Assembly (NCBI RefSeq): GCF_003326475.1
Contig: NZ_JPWA01000009.1
Location: 1 to 64,000 of the forward strand
Origin: Thalassospira xianhensis MCCC 1A02616
GTDB lineage: Bacteria; Pseudomonadota; Alphaproteobacteria; Rhodospirillales; Thalassospiraceae
DNA: 64,000 bases
Reading direction: 5' to 3'
The position numbers and the translations under genes were made by a program. Below, piece by piece: positions 26,291 through 35,659 of this stretch. The first letter of the stretch is position 1. Every line of letters begins with the position of its first letter. Under the pieces are notes generated by a model. The model had not been told where the DNA came from, made no database searches, and worked only from the letters and a program-made list of their open reading frames with translations.

Positions 26291-27985
26291 ATGAAAATTG
26301 AAACTGCTGCGGGCATGCTTCTGGCTGCCCTTGCCGTTGCTGTGCTGTCTTTGCCCGCAATGGCCAAACCCTATGAACTAACGGTCGATTACGTTGAAAT
26401 CGATACCGGCGACACGAAAACGACCGGCATCGGCTATAACGGCTCATCCCCCGGCCCGACCCTGCGTTTCCGCGAAGGCGAGGAAGCCGAGATTACGGTC
26501 ACCAACAACCTTGATGAAACGACATCCATCCATTGGCACGGCCAGATCCTGCCTTATCAGATGGATGGCGTTCCCGGTATCAGCTTTCCCGGCATCGCAC
26601 CGGGCGAAACCTTCACCTATCGCTTTCCGGTTCGACAGAATGGCACCTACTGGTTCCACAGCCATTCCGGTTTTCAGGAACCCGATGGTGCCTATGGCTC
26701 TATCATCATTGAACCGGAAAAACGCGAACCGTTCCGGTTTGACCGCGAATATGTCGTGGTATTGAAGGACAAGCACCCCCATTCCGGGGCGCGCATCATG
26801 CGCAACCTGAAAATGATGCCCGATTACTACAATCGGCAACAGCGTACCTTGGGCACCTTGATGGATGATGTGGCCAAGGACGGACTGTCTGCAACCCTGT
26901 CGGACCGCAAAGACTGGGGTAACATGCGCATGACGCCAACCGACATCGAAGATGTGCAGGGCTTTACCGGATTGATCAACGGCATGTCCCCCGAACAGAA
27001 CTGGACCGGGTTATTCAAGCCTGACGAACGGGTGCGGCTGCGCTTTATCAACGCATCCGCAATGACCTATTTCGATGTCCGTATTCCGGGGCTTGAGATG
27101 ACGGTTGTTCAGGCCGATGGCAATAATGTGCAGCCCGTGACTGTCGACGAGTTCCGCATCGCGGTTGCCGAAACATATGATGTGATCGTACAGCCAAAAG
27201 AAGACCGGGCTTATGCGATCATGGCCGAGTCGATGGGACGGTCGGGTTATGCCTTTGCCTCCTTGGCACCACGCGAAGGTATGCGGGCTGAAATGCCCGA
27301 ACCCCGAACCGATGGTCCGTTGCTGACCATGGCCGATATGGGCATGAGCCACGACAATATGCCGGGCATGGATCATGGCGCGATGGATATGACATCACAG
27401 CCCGAAATGGCCGGAATGGATCACAGCAACATGCCCGGCATGGATCATTCGGCAATGAATATGGGCGCCAAACCCGCTGACCCGTTCTATGCATCAGGAA
27501 GCGGGTTGATCCCCAAAGCCGTCAATGGTGGAAAGTTCCTGTCCTATGCCGATCTGAAAGCACAAAAACCGCGCTATCCGGAACGCCCGGCAATGCGTGA
27601 AATCGAATTGCGCCTGACCGGAAACATGGAACGTTACGTCTGGTCGATCAACGGCATCAAATACGAGGATGCCGACCCGATCCGGCTTCAATATGGCGAA
27701 CGGGTGCGTTTCACCTTCATCAACGAAACCATGATGGCCCATCCGATGCACCTGCATGGCATGTGGTCAATGCTTGATAACGGCAATGGCAAATGGAATC
27801 CGGTCAAACACACCATCAACGTTAATCCCGGCACAACGGTTTCATTCGAGACCGAAGTCGATGAACCCGGTGAATGGGCCTTCCACTGCCATCTCAGCTA
27901 TCACATGGCATCGGGCATGTTCCGCAAGGTCATTGTCGAAGGGGGGCCGGAAACGGCCCTGAACACCAACGCAAATGGGAACTGA
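26291..27985 (+). CDS. copA: Multicopper oxidase, copper resistance protein CopA/PcoA type
   Basis: A 564-residue periplasmic oxidase that converts Cu(I) to less toxic Cu(II). Three cupredoxin domains carry the copper ligands: SIHWHGQ, YWFHSHSGFQ, HPMHLHGMW and HCHLSYHMASGM. A Met-rich loop (MDHGAMDM, GMDHSNMPGMDHS; about residues 355-395) is typical of the CopA group. The N-terminus looks like a Sec signal (LAVAVLSLPAMA-KP) with no twin Arg, unlike the usual Tat-exported CopA; a more distal start is not seen. Start at the ATG of MKIETAAG. The copB gene follows after 6 bp. Confidence 0.93.
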   Translation: MKIETAAGMLLAALAVAVLSLPAMAKPYELTVDYVEIDTGDTKTTGIGYNGSSPGPTLRFREGEEAEITVTNNLDETTSIHWHGQILPYQMDGVPGISFPGIAPGETFTYRFPVRQNGTYWFHSHSGFQEPDGAYGSIIIEPEKREPFRFDREYVVVLKDKHPHSGARIMRNLKMMPDYYNRQQRTLGTLMDDVAKDGLSATLSDRKDWGNMRMTPTDIEDVQGFTGLINGMSPEQNWTGLFKPDERVRLRFINASAMTYFDVRIPGLEMTVVQADGNNVQPVTVDEFRIAVAETYDVIVQPKEDRAYAIMAESMGRSGYAFASLAPREGMRAEMPEPRTDGPLLTMADMGMSHDNMPGMDHGAMDMTSQPEMAGMDHSNMPGMDHSAMNMGAKPADPFYASGSGLIPKAVNGGKFLSYADLKAQKPRYPERPAMREIELRLTGNMERYVWSINGIKYEDADPIRLQYGERVRFTFINETMMAHPMHLHGMWSMLDNGNGKWNPVKHTINVNPGTTVSFETEVDEPGEWAFHCHLSYHMASGMFRKVIVEGGPETALNTNANGN

Positions 27986-27991
27986 CCGATC

Positions 27992-28711
27992 ATGAAAAAA
28001 CTGAACCTGATTTCGGCCCCGGTCGGCATCGCGCTCGGTCTAATGGCTTTCCCGGCAATCGCGATGGAAGGAAACATCTTTTATGGCTTGCAGTTAGAAC
28101 AGTTCGAATATCGCTATGGCGATGAAGGTGAAAAAAGTGCTGTCTGGGATGGCGATGCCTTTGCCGGCACGGATGAATTGAAATTGCGTTGGCAAAGTAA
28201 TGGCGAACAGGACCTGCGCGAAGACAGTTTCGAAACGCTGGAAAATCGTCTTGTCCTGCAGACTCCGATCTCCGACTTCTTTGATGCCAAGGCAGGTGTT
28301 CGGCTTGATACCCCGACCGGGCAGGATCGCTGGTACGGCACTGTCGGCATTGCCGGTCTTGCGCCGCAATGGTTTGAAGTTGATGCTGATCTCTTTGTCA
28401 GCGAGACTGGCGATGGCAGTGCCAGACTGGATATCGAATTTGAAGGGTTGCTGACCAACCACCTTATCCTGACACCATCGCTGGAAACCGACATCGCCTT
28501 TTCAGATGATCGGGAAATCGGCATCGGGCAGGGTGTTTCTAAGGTCGAGCTTGGGCTCCGGCTCAGTTACGACCTGATTGATCGGGCTGTTTCGCCCTAT
28601 ATCGGCGTAGCCCATGAACGGAAACTTGGCAAAACTGCCGACTTCGCCCGTGACGAGGATGAAGATCGCGATGCAACCTATGTCGTGATCGGTATGCGTT
28701 TGATGTATTGA
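27992..28711 (+). CDS. copB: Copper resistance outer-membrane protein CopB
   Basis: A 239-residue outer-membrane beta-barrel protein with signal peptide (cleavage near AIA-ME). FYGLQLEQFEYRYGD, the SFETLENRLVLQTPIS strand and VSPYIGVAHERKLGKTAD are family features of CopB/PcoB. The Met/His-rich N-terminal repeat of Pseudomonas CopB is absent, so this is the short form. It works with CopA, whose gene ends 6 bp upstream. A convergent hairpin follows. Confidence 0.9.
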   Translation: MKKLNLISAPVGIALGLMAFPAIAMEGNIFYGLQLEQFEYRYGDEGEKSAVWDGDAFAGTDELKLRWQSNGEQDLREDSFETLENRLVLQTPISDFFDAKAGVRLDTPTGQDRWYGTVGIAGLAPQWFEVDADLFVSETGDGSARLDIEFEGLLTNHLILTPSLETDIAFSDDREIGIGQGVSKVELGLRLSYDLIDRAVSPYIGVAHERKLGKTADFARDEDEDRDATYVVIGMRLMY

Positions 28712-28721
28712 TCCATCCTAA

Positions 28722-28753
28722 AACAGCGGGGAAGCTCCGGCTTTCCCGCTGTT
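28722..28753. terminator. Convergent hairpin between copB and ptsI
   Basis: AACAGCGGG and CCCGCTGTT form a 9-bp stem with further internal pairing (GAAGC/GCTTT), between the stop codons of two convergent genes. U runs are weak on both strands. Confidence 0.55.
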
Positions 28754-28765
28754 CAAAAGCCGCAA

Positions 28766-30562
28766 TCAGGCAAGATCATTAAAATCATCAAGCATCATGG
28801 CGATGCGCGCCGAATCCCATTGTTCCATCACACGCGCGGCCTGATGTTCGGTATTACGCGTATCAAGACGGCGCAGGCGCTGCTTGACCGGCAAAAGGCT
28901 GACCGGTGACATCGAAAGATTGCGCAGCCCGAAGCCAAGGAAAAGCGGTGTATATCGTGGATCCCCCGCCATTTCGCCGCAAACGCTGATCGGGATGTCG
29001 CGGTCACGAGATGTTTTGATCACATCGCGGATCAGGCGCAAAACCGATGGATGCAACGGGTCATAAAGCCCGGCCACCTGATCGTCGGCACGATCAATCG
29101 CCAGTGTATATTGCGTCAGATCATTGGTGCCAATGGCAAAGAAATCACTTTCGCGCGCCAAGGCATCAATCGCCAGAGCCGCCGCCGGAATTTCGATCAT
29201 CGCGCCCAGTGGCGGTAAAACATCCGGTATGGCATGGCCTTCCTTGCGCAGGCGTCTTGCAACGGCTTCGTAAATCTGGCGCGCCCGGCTCATCTCATGA
29301 ACGCTGACCACCATCGGGATCAGAACCCGGATTGGCCCATGCAGGGACGCCCTCAGGATGGCCGCCATTTGGGCTTCCAGCAATTCCGGCTTACGCAATG
29401 ATAAACGAATACCGCGCAATCCAAGTGCCGGGTTTGGCCCGGACCCGATTTCTGCCTGCAATGACACCGCAAGCTTCTCACCCCCGATATCAAGTGTGCG
29501 GATCGTCACCGGCTTGCCATTCATCCGGGTCACGATATCGGCCAGTTCTGCGTATTGTTCGTCTTCGTCCGGCAGATAGTCCTTGTTCATGAACATGAAC
29601 TCGCTGCGCAAAAGCCCGATACCGGTCGCCCCGTTTTCCAATGCTGCCGACAGTTCGATGGGCAGTTCGATATTGGCATGCAGGTCAATTTCGATCCCGT
29701 CGCGGGTCGCCGAAGGAACATCACGCAGGCTGGCCAGTTTGGCACGTGCCGCCCGCCAGTCTTCCCGGCGCTGGGTATAATGTGCAAGATCGTCCTTAGT
29801 CGGGCGCAGAATGACCTCACCCCGGCCACCATCGACAATGATCAGATCACCGCCCGAAACCCCGCGAATGATGTCGGCCGCCCCCAGAATCGCTGGAATG
29901 CCAAGCGACCGGGCCATGATTGCCGTATGTCCCTCTGCACCACCTAGGGCGGTGACAAAGGCCGAAAGCTGCCCTGGCTGGAGGCGGGCCATGTCGGCCG
30001 GACTGACTTCTTCGGCAATCAGGATCGCACCCTTTGGCGCGGTTTCAAATGCCCGGTCGGTTTCGCCGATCAGGCAGCGCATCAGTCGCAGGCCTACCTC
30101 GCGGATGTCAGACGCACGCGACGCGATATATCGGTCATCAATGCCGGAAAACTGGCTGGCGATGGCATCAATAACGTCGCTGACAGCATGCACCGCATTC
30201 ATGTTGCGGGTCCGGATCAGTTCCTCGGCCCCGCGGACAAGGCGCGACTGGGTCAGCATATGAACATAGGCATCCAGAAGAAACCCAAGTTCTTCGGACG
30301 CGGCCCCGCCAACATTGGCTGATTGCGATTTCAGACGTTTGAGCTGTTCGATGCTTTCCGAAACGCCTTTATGCAAACGTTCGGTTTCCGTCGGGATGGC
30401 CGTCGCATCGATACGCGCGCGACTGACATCGACATATTGCCGGTCCATGACAAAAGCCCGGCCGATCACAATCCCGCCCGATGCCCCAAGCCCGCTAATT
30501 ACCCGGCGGCCGGTCGTCGATTGGTCATCGATTGAGGTCTGGTCTTTTGGTGGAACTTGCAA
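28766..30562 (-). CDS. ptsI: PTS enzyme I (phosphoenolpyruvate-protein phosphotransferase)
   Basis: A 598-residue cytoplasmic enzyme I that autophosphorylates on His from PEP and passes phosphate to HPr. It has the N-terminal swivel domain with the phospho-His in GGAEGHTAIMARSLG, and the PEP-binding barrel with GLLRSEFMFM, GTNDLTQYTLA and the catalytic Cys in ISVCGEMAGDP. No GAF domain precedes it, so it differs from PtsP of the nitrogen PTS. Start is TTG at 30562; no ATG is available near the conserved ISGLGASGGIVIG. With HPr, EIIA and HprK but no sugar permease nearby, it forms a regulatory PTS. Confidence 0.93.
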   Translation of the reverse strand: MQVPPKDQTSIDDQSTTGRRVISGLGASGGIVIGRAFVMDRQYVDVSRARIDATAIPTETERLHKGVSESIEQLKRLKSQSANVGGAASEELGFLLDAYVHMLTQSRLVRGAEELIRTRNMNAVHAVSDVIDAIASQFSGIDDRYIASRASDIREVGLRLMRCLIGETDRAFETAPKGAILIAEEVSPADMARLQPGQLSAFVTALGGAEGHTAIMARSLGIPAILGAADIIRGVSGGDLIIVDGGRGEVILRPTKDDLAHYTQRREDWRAARAKLASLRDVPSATRDGIEIDLHANIELPIELSAALENGATGIGLLRSEFMFMNKDYLPDEDEQYAELADIVTRMNGKPVTIRTLDIGGEKLAVSLQAEIGSGPNPALGLRGIRLSLRKPELLEAQMAAILRASLHGPIRVLIPMVVSVHEMSRARQIYEAVARRLRKEGHAIPDVLPPLGAMIEIPAAALAIDALARESDFFAIGTNDLTQYTLAIDRADDQVAGLYDPLHPSVLRLIRDVIKTSRDRDIPISVCGEMAGDPRYTPLFLGFGLRNLSMSPVSLLPVKQRLRRLDTRNTEHQAARVMEQWDSARIAMMLDDFNDLA

Positions 30563-30644
30563 GCCTGGTTTGCTGCCAACTCGTTCTTGTTGTTTCCAGA
30601 AATTCCGGTCTCCGCTCGTGCGGAAATCCTACTTATTCTTTGTA

Positions 30645-30920
30645 TTATTCTTCGTGGAACTTGGCATCGACAAGTTCGTTAAGGGCATCTATCGCCTTTT
30701 TCGCATCGGGGCCGACTGCCTCTATCTCGATTTCCGTGCCGGTCGATGCCGCAAGCATCATCAACCCCATGATCGATACGCCCGAAACCTCGGTACCACG
30801 GTTGCGCACCATGATCCGGGATTCGAATTCACCAGCAAGTTTAACAAATTTTGCGGCCGCCCGCGCGTGCAATCCGCGTTGATTGCTGATGGTTACGATC
30901 CGCTTTTCCGTCTGCGCCAT
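30645..30920 (-). CDS. ptsH: Phosphocarrier protein HPr
   Basis: A 91-residue phosphocarrier. His in RGLHARAAAKF accepts phosphate from enzyme I, and Ser in VSGVSIMGLMMLAA is the site HprK would phosphorylate. Located between the EIIA gene and ptsI on the minus strand, with short gaps (82 to 95 bp). Confidence 0.95.
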   Translation of the reverse strand: MAQTEKRIVTISNQRGLHARAAAKFVKLAGEFESRIMVRNRGTEVSGVSIMGLMMLAASTGTEIEIEAVGPDAKKAIDALNELVDAKFHEE

Positions 30921-31015
30921 ATTTGTCCCGCCTTAGTCCCGACCTTAAGTCCCCGTCGGCAAACCTTCAAAAGATCCGGGCCATCCCCGATCGCCCGACC
31001 TTCTGTTTTTGTTGT

Positions 31016-31420
31016 TTATTCCTCGCCGCTTAGCAGGCGCGACGCCACGTTGATATATTTCCGGCCCGCTTCCTGTGCGGCATTGACCGTCTGGGCCAGC
31101 GTGCCATCGATGCGAACCGAAGCCAGTTTGATTAACAAAGGTAAATTAACCCCTGCGATCACTTCGACATTCGCCTGTTCCATAATGGAAATCGCAAGGT
31201 TCGACGGTGTCCCACCAAACATGTCGGTCAACAGCACAACGCCCTGGCCATCATCGACAGCCTCGACACTTGCAAGAATGTCGGCGCGGCGTTGTTCCAT
31301 ATCGTCGTCTGGCCCAATGCACACGGCGGCGATATTTTCCTGTTCACCGACAACATGCTGCAAGGCAGACACGAATTCCTTCGCGAGATCGCCATGGGTG
31401 ACGAGCACCATCCCGATCAT
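31016..31420 (-). CDS. PTS EIIA component, mannose family
   Basis: A 134-residue EIIA of the mannose/fructose/sorbose family with the phospho-His in VTHGDLAKEF and the TDMFGGTPSN loop. In alphaproteobacteria this protein occurs without EIIB or EIIC and serves regulation, passing phosphate state to other targets. It lies 18 bp downstream of rapZ. Confidence 0.92.
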   Translation of the reverse strand: MIGMVLVTHGDLAKEFVSALQHVVGEQENIAAVCIGPDDDMEQRRADILASVEAVDDGQGVVLLTDMFGGTPSNLAISIMEQANVEVIAGVNLPLLIKLASVRIDGTLAQTVNAAQEAGRKYINVASRLLSGEE

Positions 31421-31438
31421 GCAGTTTTCTCCATCAAT

Positions 31439-32371
31439 TCACTCCCCCGGTTTTGGTTCATCTGGCTTGTCACGATGGCTGAGATGAACATCATATCCCA
31501 GACCGGCAATCCAGTCGTTTAGCATGCGTGCGATATAAACGGAACGATGCTGGCCGCCCGTACAACCGATCGCGATAGTCAGATAGCTTTTCCCTTCCTG
31601 CGCATAACGCGGCAGAACCGGGCCGATCAGGCCTTTTAACCGATCCATGAAACCGGTGAAATCCTGATCCTTCTCGATATAGGCACCAACCCGGTCATCA
31701 AGCCCGGTCAGCAAACGAAGTTCGGGATCATAATGCGGGTTGCGCAGAAAACGAACGTCAAAAACAAGGTCGGCTTCGCCGGGCACGCCCTGGCGGAACG
31801 AAAAGCTTTTGACAAAGACCGCCATCGCATCCTTCTCGCCAATGGCAAACTGGTCCTGAAGGATTTTGCGAAGCTCGGCCGATTTAAGCCTTGAGGTATC
31901 GATAATCATGTCCGCCGTCGCCGCAATCGGCGCCATAAGGCGTTTTTCATGTTCAATCGCATCGACAAGCGGCCGGTCATGGGTCAAGGGATGAGGACGT
32001 CTGCTTTCAGTAAAGCGACGCTGCAAAATGCCGGTTTCCGCATCGACAAAAACCACCATCGGATTAACACCGGGCTGCTTGCGCAAATCGCTGACAATGT
32101 CGACAAACTGGTCGACACCAAAATCGCGTGTCCGGATATCAAGACCAATCGCCAAGGGCTGATCAAGGTCAGTCCCCCCGCTCAGCAATGCGGGCAATAA
32201 CCGCAGCGGCAGGTTATCCACTGCATCAAAGCCGAAATCCTCAAAGATTTTCAGCGATGTCGTACGACCAGCACCTGAAACCCCGGTCACCAGCACAAGT
32301 CGGGTATCCCGGGCAATGTCGCCGGTGCCATCACCCGTTTGTTTCGGGCCTATTGCATCTGCATCGGTCAT
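31439..32371 (-). CDS. rapZ: RNase adapter protein RapZ / nucleotide-binding protein
   Basis: A 310-residue member of the RapZ (YvcJ) family. The N-terminal P-loop is GVSGAGRTT, with Arg where Lys is usual, a variant I believe is frequent in alphaproteobacteria. The C-terminal half keeps the conserved blocks FRQGVPGEADLVFDVRFLRNP-like (about residues 195-215) and IGCTGGQHRSVYIA. In enterobacteria RapZ guides RNase E to GlmZ and senses glucosamine-6-phosphate; in alphaproteobacteria its role is less clear. Its start overlaps the hprK stop by 4 bp. Confidence 0.9.
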   Translation of the reverse strand: MTDADAIGPKQTGDGTGDIARDTRLVLVTGVSGAGRTTSLKIFEDFGFDAVDNLPLRLLPALLSGGTDLDQPLAIGLDIRTRDFGVDQFVDIVSDLRKQPGVNPMVVFVDAETGILQRRFTESRRPHPLTHDRPLVDAIEHEKRLMAPIAATADMIIDTSRLKSAELRKILQDQFAIGEKDAMAVFVKSFSFRQGVPGEADLVFDVRFLRNPHYDPELRLLTGLDDRVGAYIEKDQDFTGFMDRLKGLIGPVLPRYAQEGKSYLTIAIGCTGGQHRSVYIARMLNDWIAGLGYDVHLSHRDKPDEPKPGE

Positions 32372-32862
32372 GTTTCGAGCTGCATCTCACCTATTGCCAA
32401 GGCCAAGGCTACTTCAATCTTGGCGCCGGCGGCCATATCGAATGGCCAGATTTTCCAGGACGGAATCGAAATACCACAAAACGTTTCTGATCGGGGCTCA
32501 GGCATCCGTTCGACCCCGGCCGGATCAGCCACCAGATCAAACAGAACCCGCACATCGCCTGCCGCCTGATGGGCAAGCCCGCGGACGATACCAATCCCGC
32601 GCACTTCGCACAATCGTGCAATCTGTATCGGCGCGCTGGCAATCAGTTTGCCCTCATGCGCCACAAGATCGGTTCTGTCGTCGGAAACAAGCCGACCGCC
32701 AGCCCGGACAAGCCGCAGTGCAAGGTTGGATTTGCCGCTGCCAGATGGCCCGCGCAACAGGATCGCATGGGGGCCAAGCGCGACACAGTTTGCATGGATT
32801 TGTGTCATATCGGGCAAAACGATGCGCGGGTCATCCGGCCTTGTCAAATATGAAACATGCAT
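32368..32862 (-). CDS. hprK: HPr kinase/phosphorylase, short alphaproteobacterial form
   Basis: About 164 residues, corresponding only to the C-terminal catalytic domain of Gram-positive HprK (which is twice as long). The P-loop is GPSGSGKSNLALR, the Asp pair is LVSDDRTDL, and the signature loop is EVRGIGIV. It phosphorylates HPr on Ser. ATG at 32862 chosen for GTGAGGA upstream; a longer reading would overlap chvG. Coupled to rapZ by a 4-bp overlap. Confidence 0.9.
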   Translation of the reverse strand: MHVSYLTRPDDPRIVLPDMTQIHANCVALGPHAILLRGPSGSGKSNLALRLVRAGGRLVSDDRTDLVAHEGKLIASAPIQIARLCEVRGIGIVRGLAHQAAGDVRVLFDLVADPAGVERMPEPRSETFCGISIPSWKIWPFDMAAGAKIEVALALAIGEMQLET

Positions 32863-32902
32863 ATCTATCCTCACGGATAGAAATTGCTGCAAATCGCGGG
32901 AC

Positions 32903-34561
32903 TCATGCGCCTTCTTCAAGCGGCAGGCGCAGCGTAAAGATCGCCCCTTTGACCTCGCCGTTGAGGATTCGGTTCGTCGCCGTCAGGTCGCCGTTGTGCG
33001 CCGCGGCAATGCGTTTGGAAATCGAGAGCCCCAAACCGGAATGCTGGCCGAATTTTTCGCCCGAGGGACGCTCGGTATAAAAACGATTGAAAATCGCTTC
33101 TTCCTTGCCGGGCGGAATACCCGGTCCATCATCTTCGACCGTTACCACCGCCTGATCCTTGTCACGCCATGCACGCACGCGCACCGACCCACCTTCGGGG
33201 GTAAAGGTGATTGCATTCGAAATCAGGTTGCGGAACACTTGGACCAATCGACTTTCAAGGGCCGGCACAATGAGGTTTTCAGGCACCGATGCCTTGACCG
33301 GCGGGCCATCTGCGTCGGCGTTATAAAGCTCACACAGGGTTTGCAACAGCACGCGCAGATCAACTTCTTCGGTTTCGGCGCGCGACAATTCGGCATCCAT
33401 ACGCGAATAATCGGAAATATCACTGATCAGTCGATCAAGGCGCTGAACGTCTTCGGCAATGATTTCCATCAGACGGCGCTGGCGTTCGGGGTCTTTCAGG
33501 CGGGTCGCGGTTTCAACCGCACTGCGAAGCGACGTCAGCGGGTTCTTGATTTCATGGGCAACATCGGCGGCAAAGCGTTCAATCGCATCCATACGATCCC
33601 AAAGCGTTTCGGTCATGTCGCGAAGCGTCGTCGAAAGATCGCCAATTTCATCGCGACGATCCGAAAGATCGGGAATGGTGAACTGACGGTTCTTGCTGCG
33701 CCGAACCCGTTCGGCCGCACGTGCCAAACGGTTAAGCGGCCGTGTAATCACCCCGGCCAGATATATCGACAGCAGGACCGTAATGCCAAATGCAAAAACA
33801 AAGATTTTCAGGATATCAAGCCGCACCGCATGCAGGGCGTTTTCAATCGCATCGCCATTCTTCGTCAGCATGATTGATGCCAGAACCTGCTTGAAACGTT
33901 GCACCGGCACCGAAACCGATAAAACGCGGCGCCCCTGACTATCGACCCGGACCACCCCGCGCGAATAACCGGCAAGGGCAGCGCGCACTTCGGGATAATC
34001 ACTGGCACTGGCAACTGGTGGATCAACATAAAGCGGAAGCGGCTGTTCGCCTTCGAAAATCGAAAGCACGCCTTCGGTCAGCTTGCGCATGATTTCCGCA
34101 AGCTTGTCATCTTCGCCCGGCGCGGGTAGCTCTTCGGCCTGAACCGCGCCGGTGCCAAATGTCCGGACATTCCGGCTATCCGCAATCAGCTGGCCATTCG
34201 CGCCAAACAGCCGCGCCCTGGCACCGGTAATCCCGACCAGCCGGCGCACCATTTCACGCGCGACTTCAAGCTTCACCCGGTTGGTGGCGTCATCCCCCTG
34301 TCCGACAGCCGATGTCGACAATGCAGCCGCATACATTTCCGCCTGCACAGCCATGGCTTCAAGTTCGGAATGGATCAGCTCCTGCTTGTAACGGCCAAGA
34401 TAAAGAATACCCGCAACAAGTACAAAAAGAGCTAGCGCATTCACGGCCAGAATGCGCCAGGTTAAAGGGGAAAAAAGCCCGTGACGTTCCTCTATCCGTG
34501 CGACACGGATTTCGTGTTGCGGCACGGATTGCTGTTCAGCCGAGGCAGGTAAATCGCTCAT
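32903..34561 (-). CDS. chvG: Sensor histidine kinase ChvG/ExoS type
   Basis: A 552-residue membrane sensor: helix 1 (about 35-55), periplasmic sensor domain (about 57-245), helix 2 (about 250-272), HAMP, H-box with phospho-His in ADVAHEIKNPLTSLRSA, and an intact ATPase domain (NLISNAITFT, DDGPGIP, SGLGLSISKRIAAAH). ChvG responds to acid and envelope stress and is held in check by a periplasmic inhibitor in rhizobia; no such gene is seen here. It forms a pair with ChvI, 60 bp upstream, and is followed by the HprK/RapZ/PTS genes, the arrangement typical of the class. Confidence 0.93.
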   Translation of the reverse strand: MSDLPASAEQQSVPQHEIRVARIEERHGLFSPLTWRILAVNALALFVLVAGILYLGRYKQELIHSELEAMAVQAEMYAAALSTSAVGQGDDATNRVKLEVAREMVRRLVGITGARARLFGANGQLIADSRNVRTFGTGAVQAEELPAPGEDDKLAEIMRKLTEGVLSIFEGEQPLPLYVDPPVASASDYPEVRAALAGYSRGVVRVDSQGRRVLSVSVPVQRFKQVLASIMLTKNGDAIENALHAVRLDILKIFVFAFGITVLLSIYLAGVITRPLNRLARAAERVRRSKNRQFTIPDLSDRRDEIGDLSTTLRDMTETLWDRMDAIERFAADVAHEIKNPLTSLRSAVETATRLKDPERQRRLMEIIAEDVQRLDRLISDISDYSRMDAELSRAETEEVDLRVLLQTLCELYNADADGPPVKASVPENLIVPALESRLVQVFRNLISNAITFTPEGGSVRVRAWRDKDQAVVTVEDDGPGIPPGKEEAIFNRFYTERPSGEKFGQHSGLGLSISKRIAAAHNGDLTATNRILNGEVKGAIFTLRLPLEEGA

Positions 34562-34621
34562 TCAGACCCGCAATTCTGGCCGGGCCAATCGACCCGGCAC
34601 TGCGACAAGAGTGTTATGCTA

Positions 34622-35338
34622 TCAACCCGCAACCGTCGCCGTATCGCGGTAACGGTAACCGACACCATAGAGGGTTTCGATTTCCTTGAATTCCTTGTCT
34701 GTCTCGCGGAATTTCTTGCGCAGACGCTTGATGTGGCTGTCGATGGTGCGATCATCAACATAAATATGTTCGCCATATGCCGCATCAATCAGCTGATCAC
34801 GGTTTTTCACGTGGCCCGGATGTTTCGCCAGCGCCTGAATCAGAAGGAATTCCGTGACCGTCAGGTTCACATGCTGGCCTTTCCAGCTGCACATGTGGCG
34901 CGACGGATCAAGAACCAGTTCCCCGCGCTGAATGACATCTTCCGAACCGCTCGGGCGAACACCGCCTGCACGCATGATTTCGGCACGGCGCAGCAAGGTA
35001 CGGATACGTTCGATCAGCAGACGCTGCGAGAACGGTTTTTTAATATAGTCATCTGCCCCAAGGCGCAGACCGGTCAGCTCGTCGACCTCGTCATCCTTGG
35101 ATGTCAGGAAAATGACCGGCATCTGGGTCTTTTTGCGAAGATGCGTCAGAAGCTCCAAGCCATCCATGCGCGGCATCTTGATATCGAGCACGGCAAGATC
35201 GGGCTCTTCCTTGGTCAACGCATGCAGCGCCTCGGACCCGTCGGAATATGTCTGGACCTCATAGCCTTCTTCTTCAAGCGCCATCGAAACCGATGTCAGG
35301 ATATTACGGTCGTCATCAACAAGTGCGATCTTACTCAC
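34622..35338 (-). CDS. chvI: Response regulator ChvI type
   Basis: A 238-residue OmpR-family regulator. Receiver domain residues 1-120 with acidic pocket ALVDDD, phospho-Asp in [12 protein letters not shown] and Lys in [10 protein letters not shown]-terminal winged helix with [11 protein letters not shown] and [17 protein letters not shown] start at 35338, because [10 protein letters not shown] is the canonical N-terminus; any ATG further upstream would add a poorly conserved tail. First gene of the chvI-chvG-hprK-rapZ-EIIA-ptsH-ptsI run. Confidence 0.93.
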   Translation of the reverse strand: MSKIALVDDDRNILTSVSMALEEEGYEVQTYSDGSEALHALTKEEPDLAVLDIKMPRMDGLELLTHLRKKTQMPVIFLTSKDDEVDELTGLRLGADDYIKKPFSQRLLIERIRTLLRRAEIMRAGGVRPSGSEDVIQRGELVLDPSRHMCSWKGQHVNLTVTEFLLIQALAKHPGHVKNRDQLIDAAYGEHIYVDDRTIDSHIKRLRKKFRETDKEFKEIETLYGVGYRYRDTATVAG

Positions 35339-35659
35339 CTGAACCTCGTCAGTTGGACAGATTAAAATTTGAAACAAGCGTAACAAAATACATCCCATTG
35401 TGGCGAAAAAATAACCACTTGAGGCATATTTGAGGCTTTGTTCATGTACGATACAAAGACCCTACCTGATTTCTGCTGCTCCACCCTATGGGAAAGCGAC
35501 ATTCAATACCGGTATTGCCATGCGTCTTTATTGACTCCCCGTCCCGATGCCACATAACTATCGTGCACCCGAACAGGAAGCCGGAGTCCCGTCACCCGAC
35601 AGGGCAATCAAAACGTCTGGCGGGTCAACGAACCACACTCTAACGCGCGGGAGGCAGGA

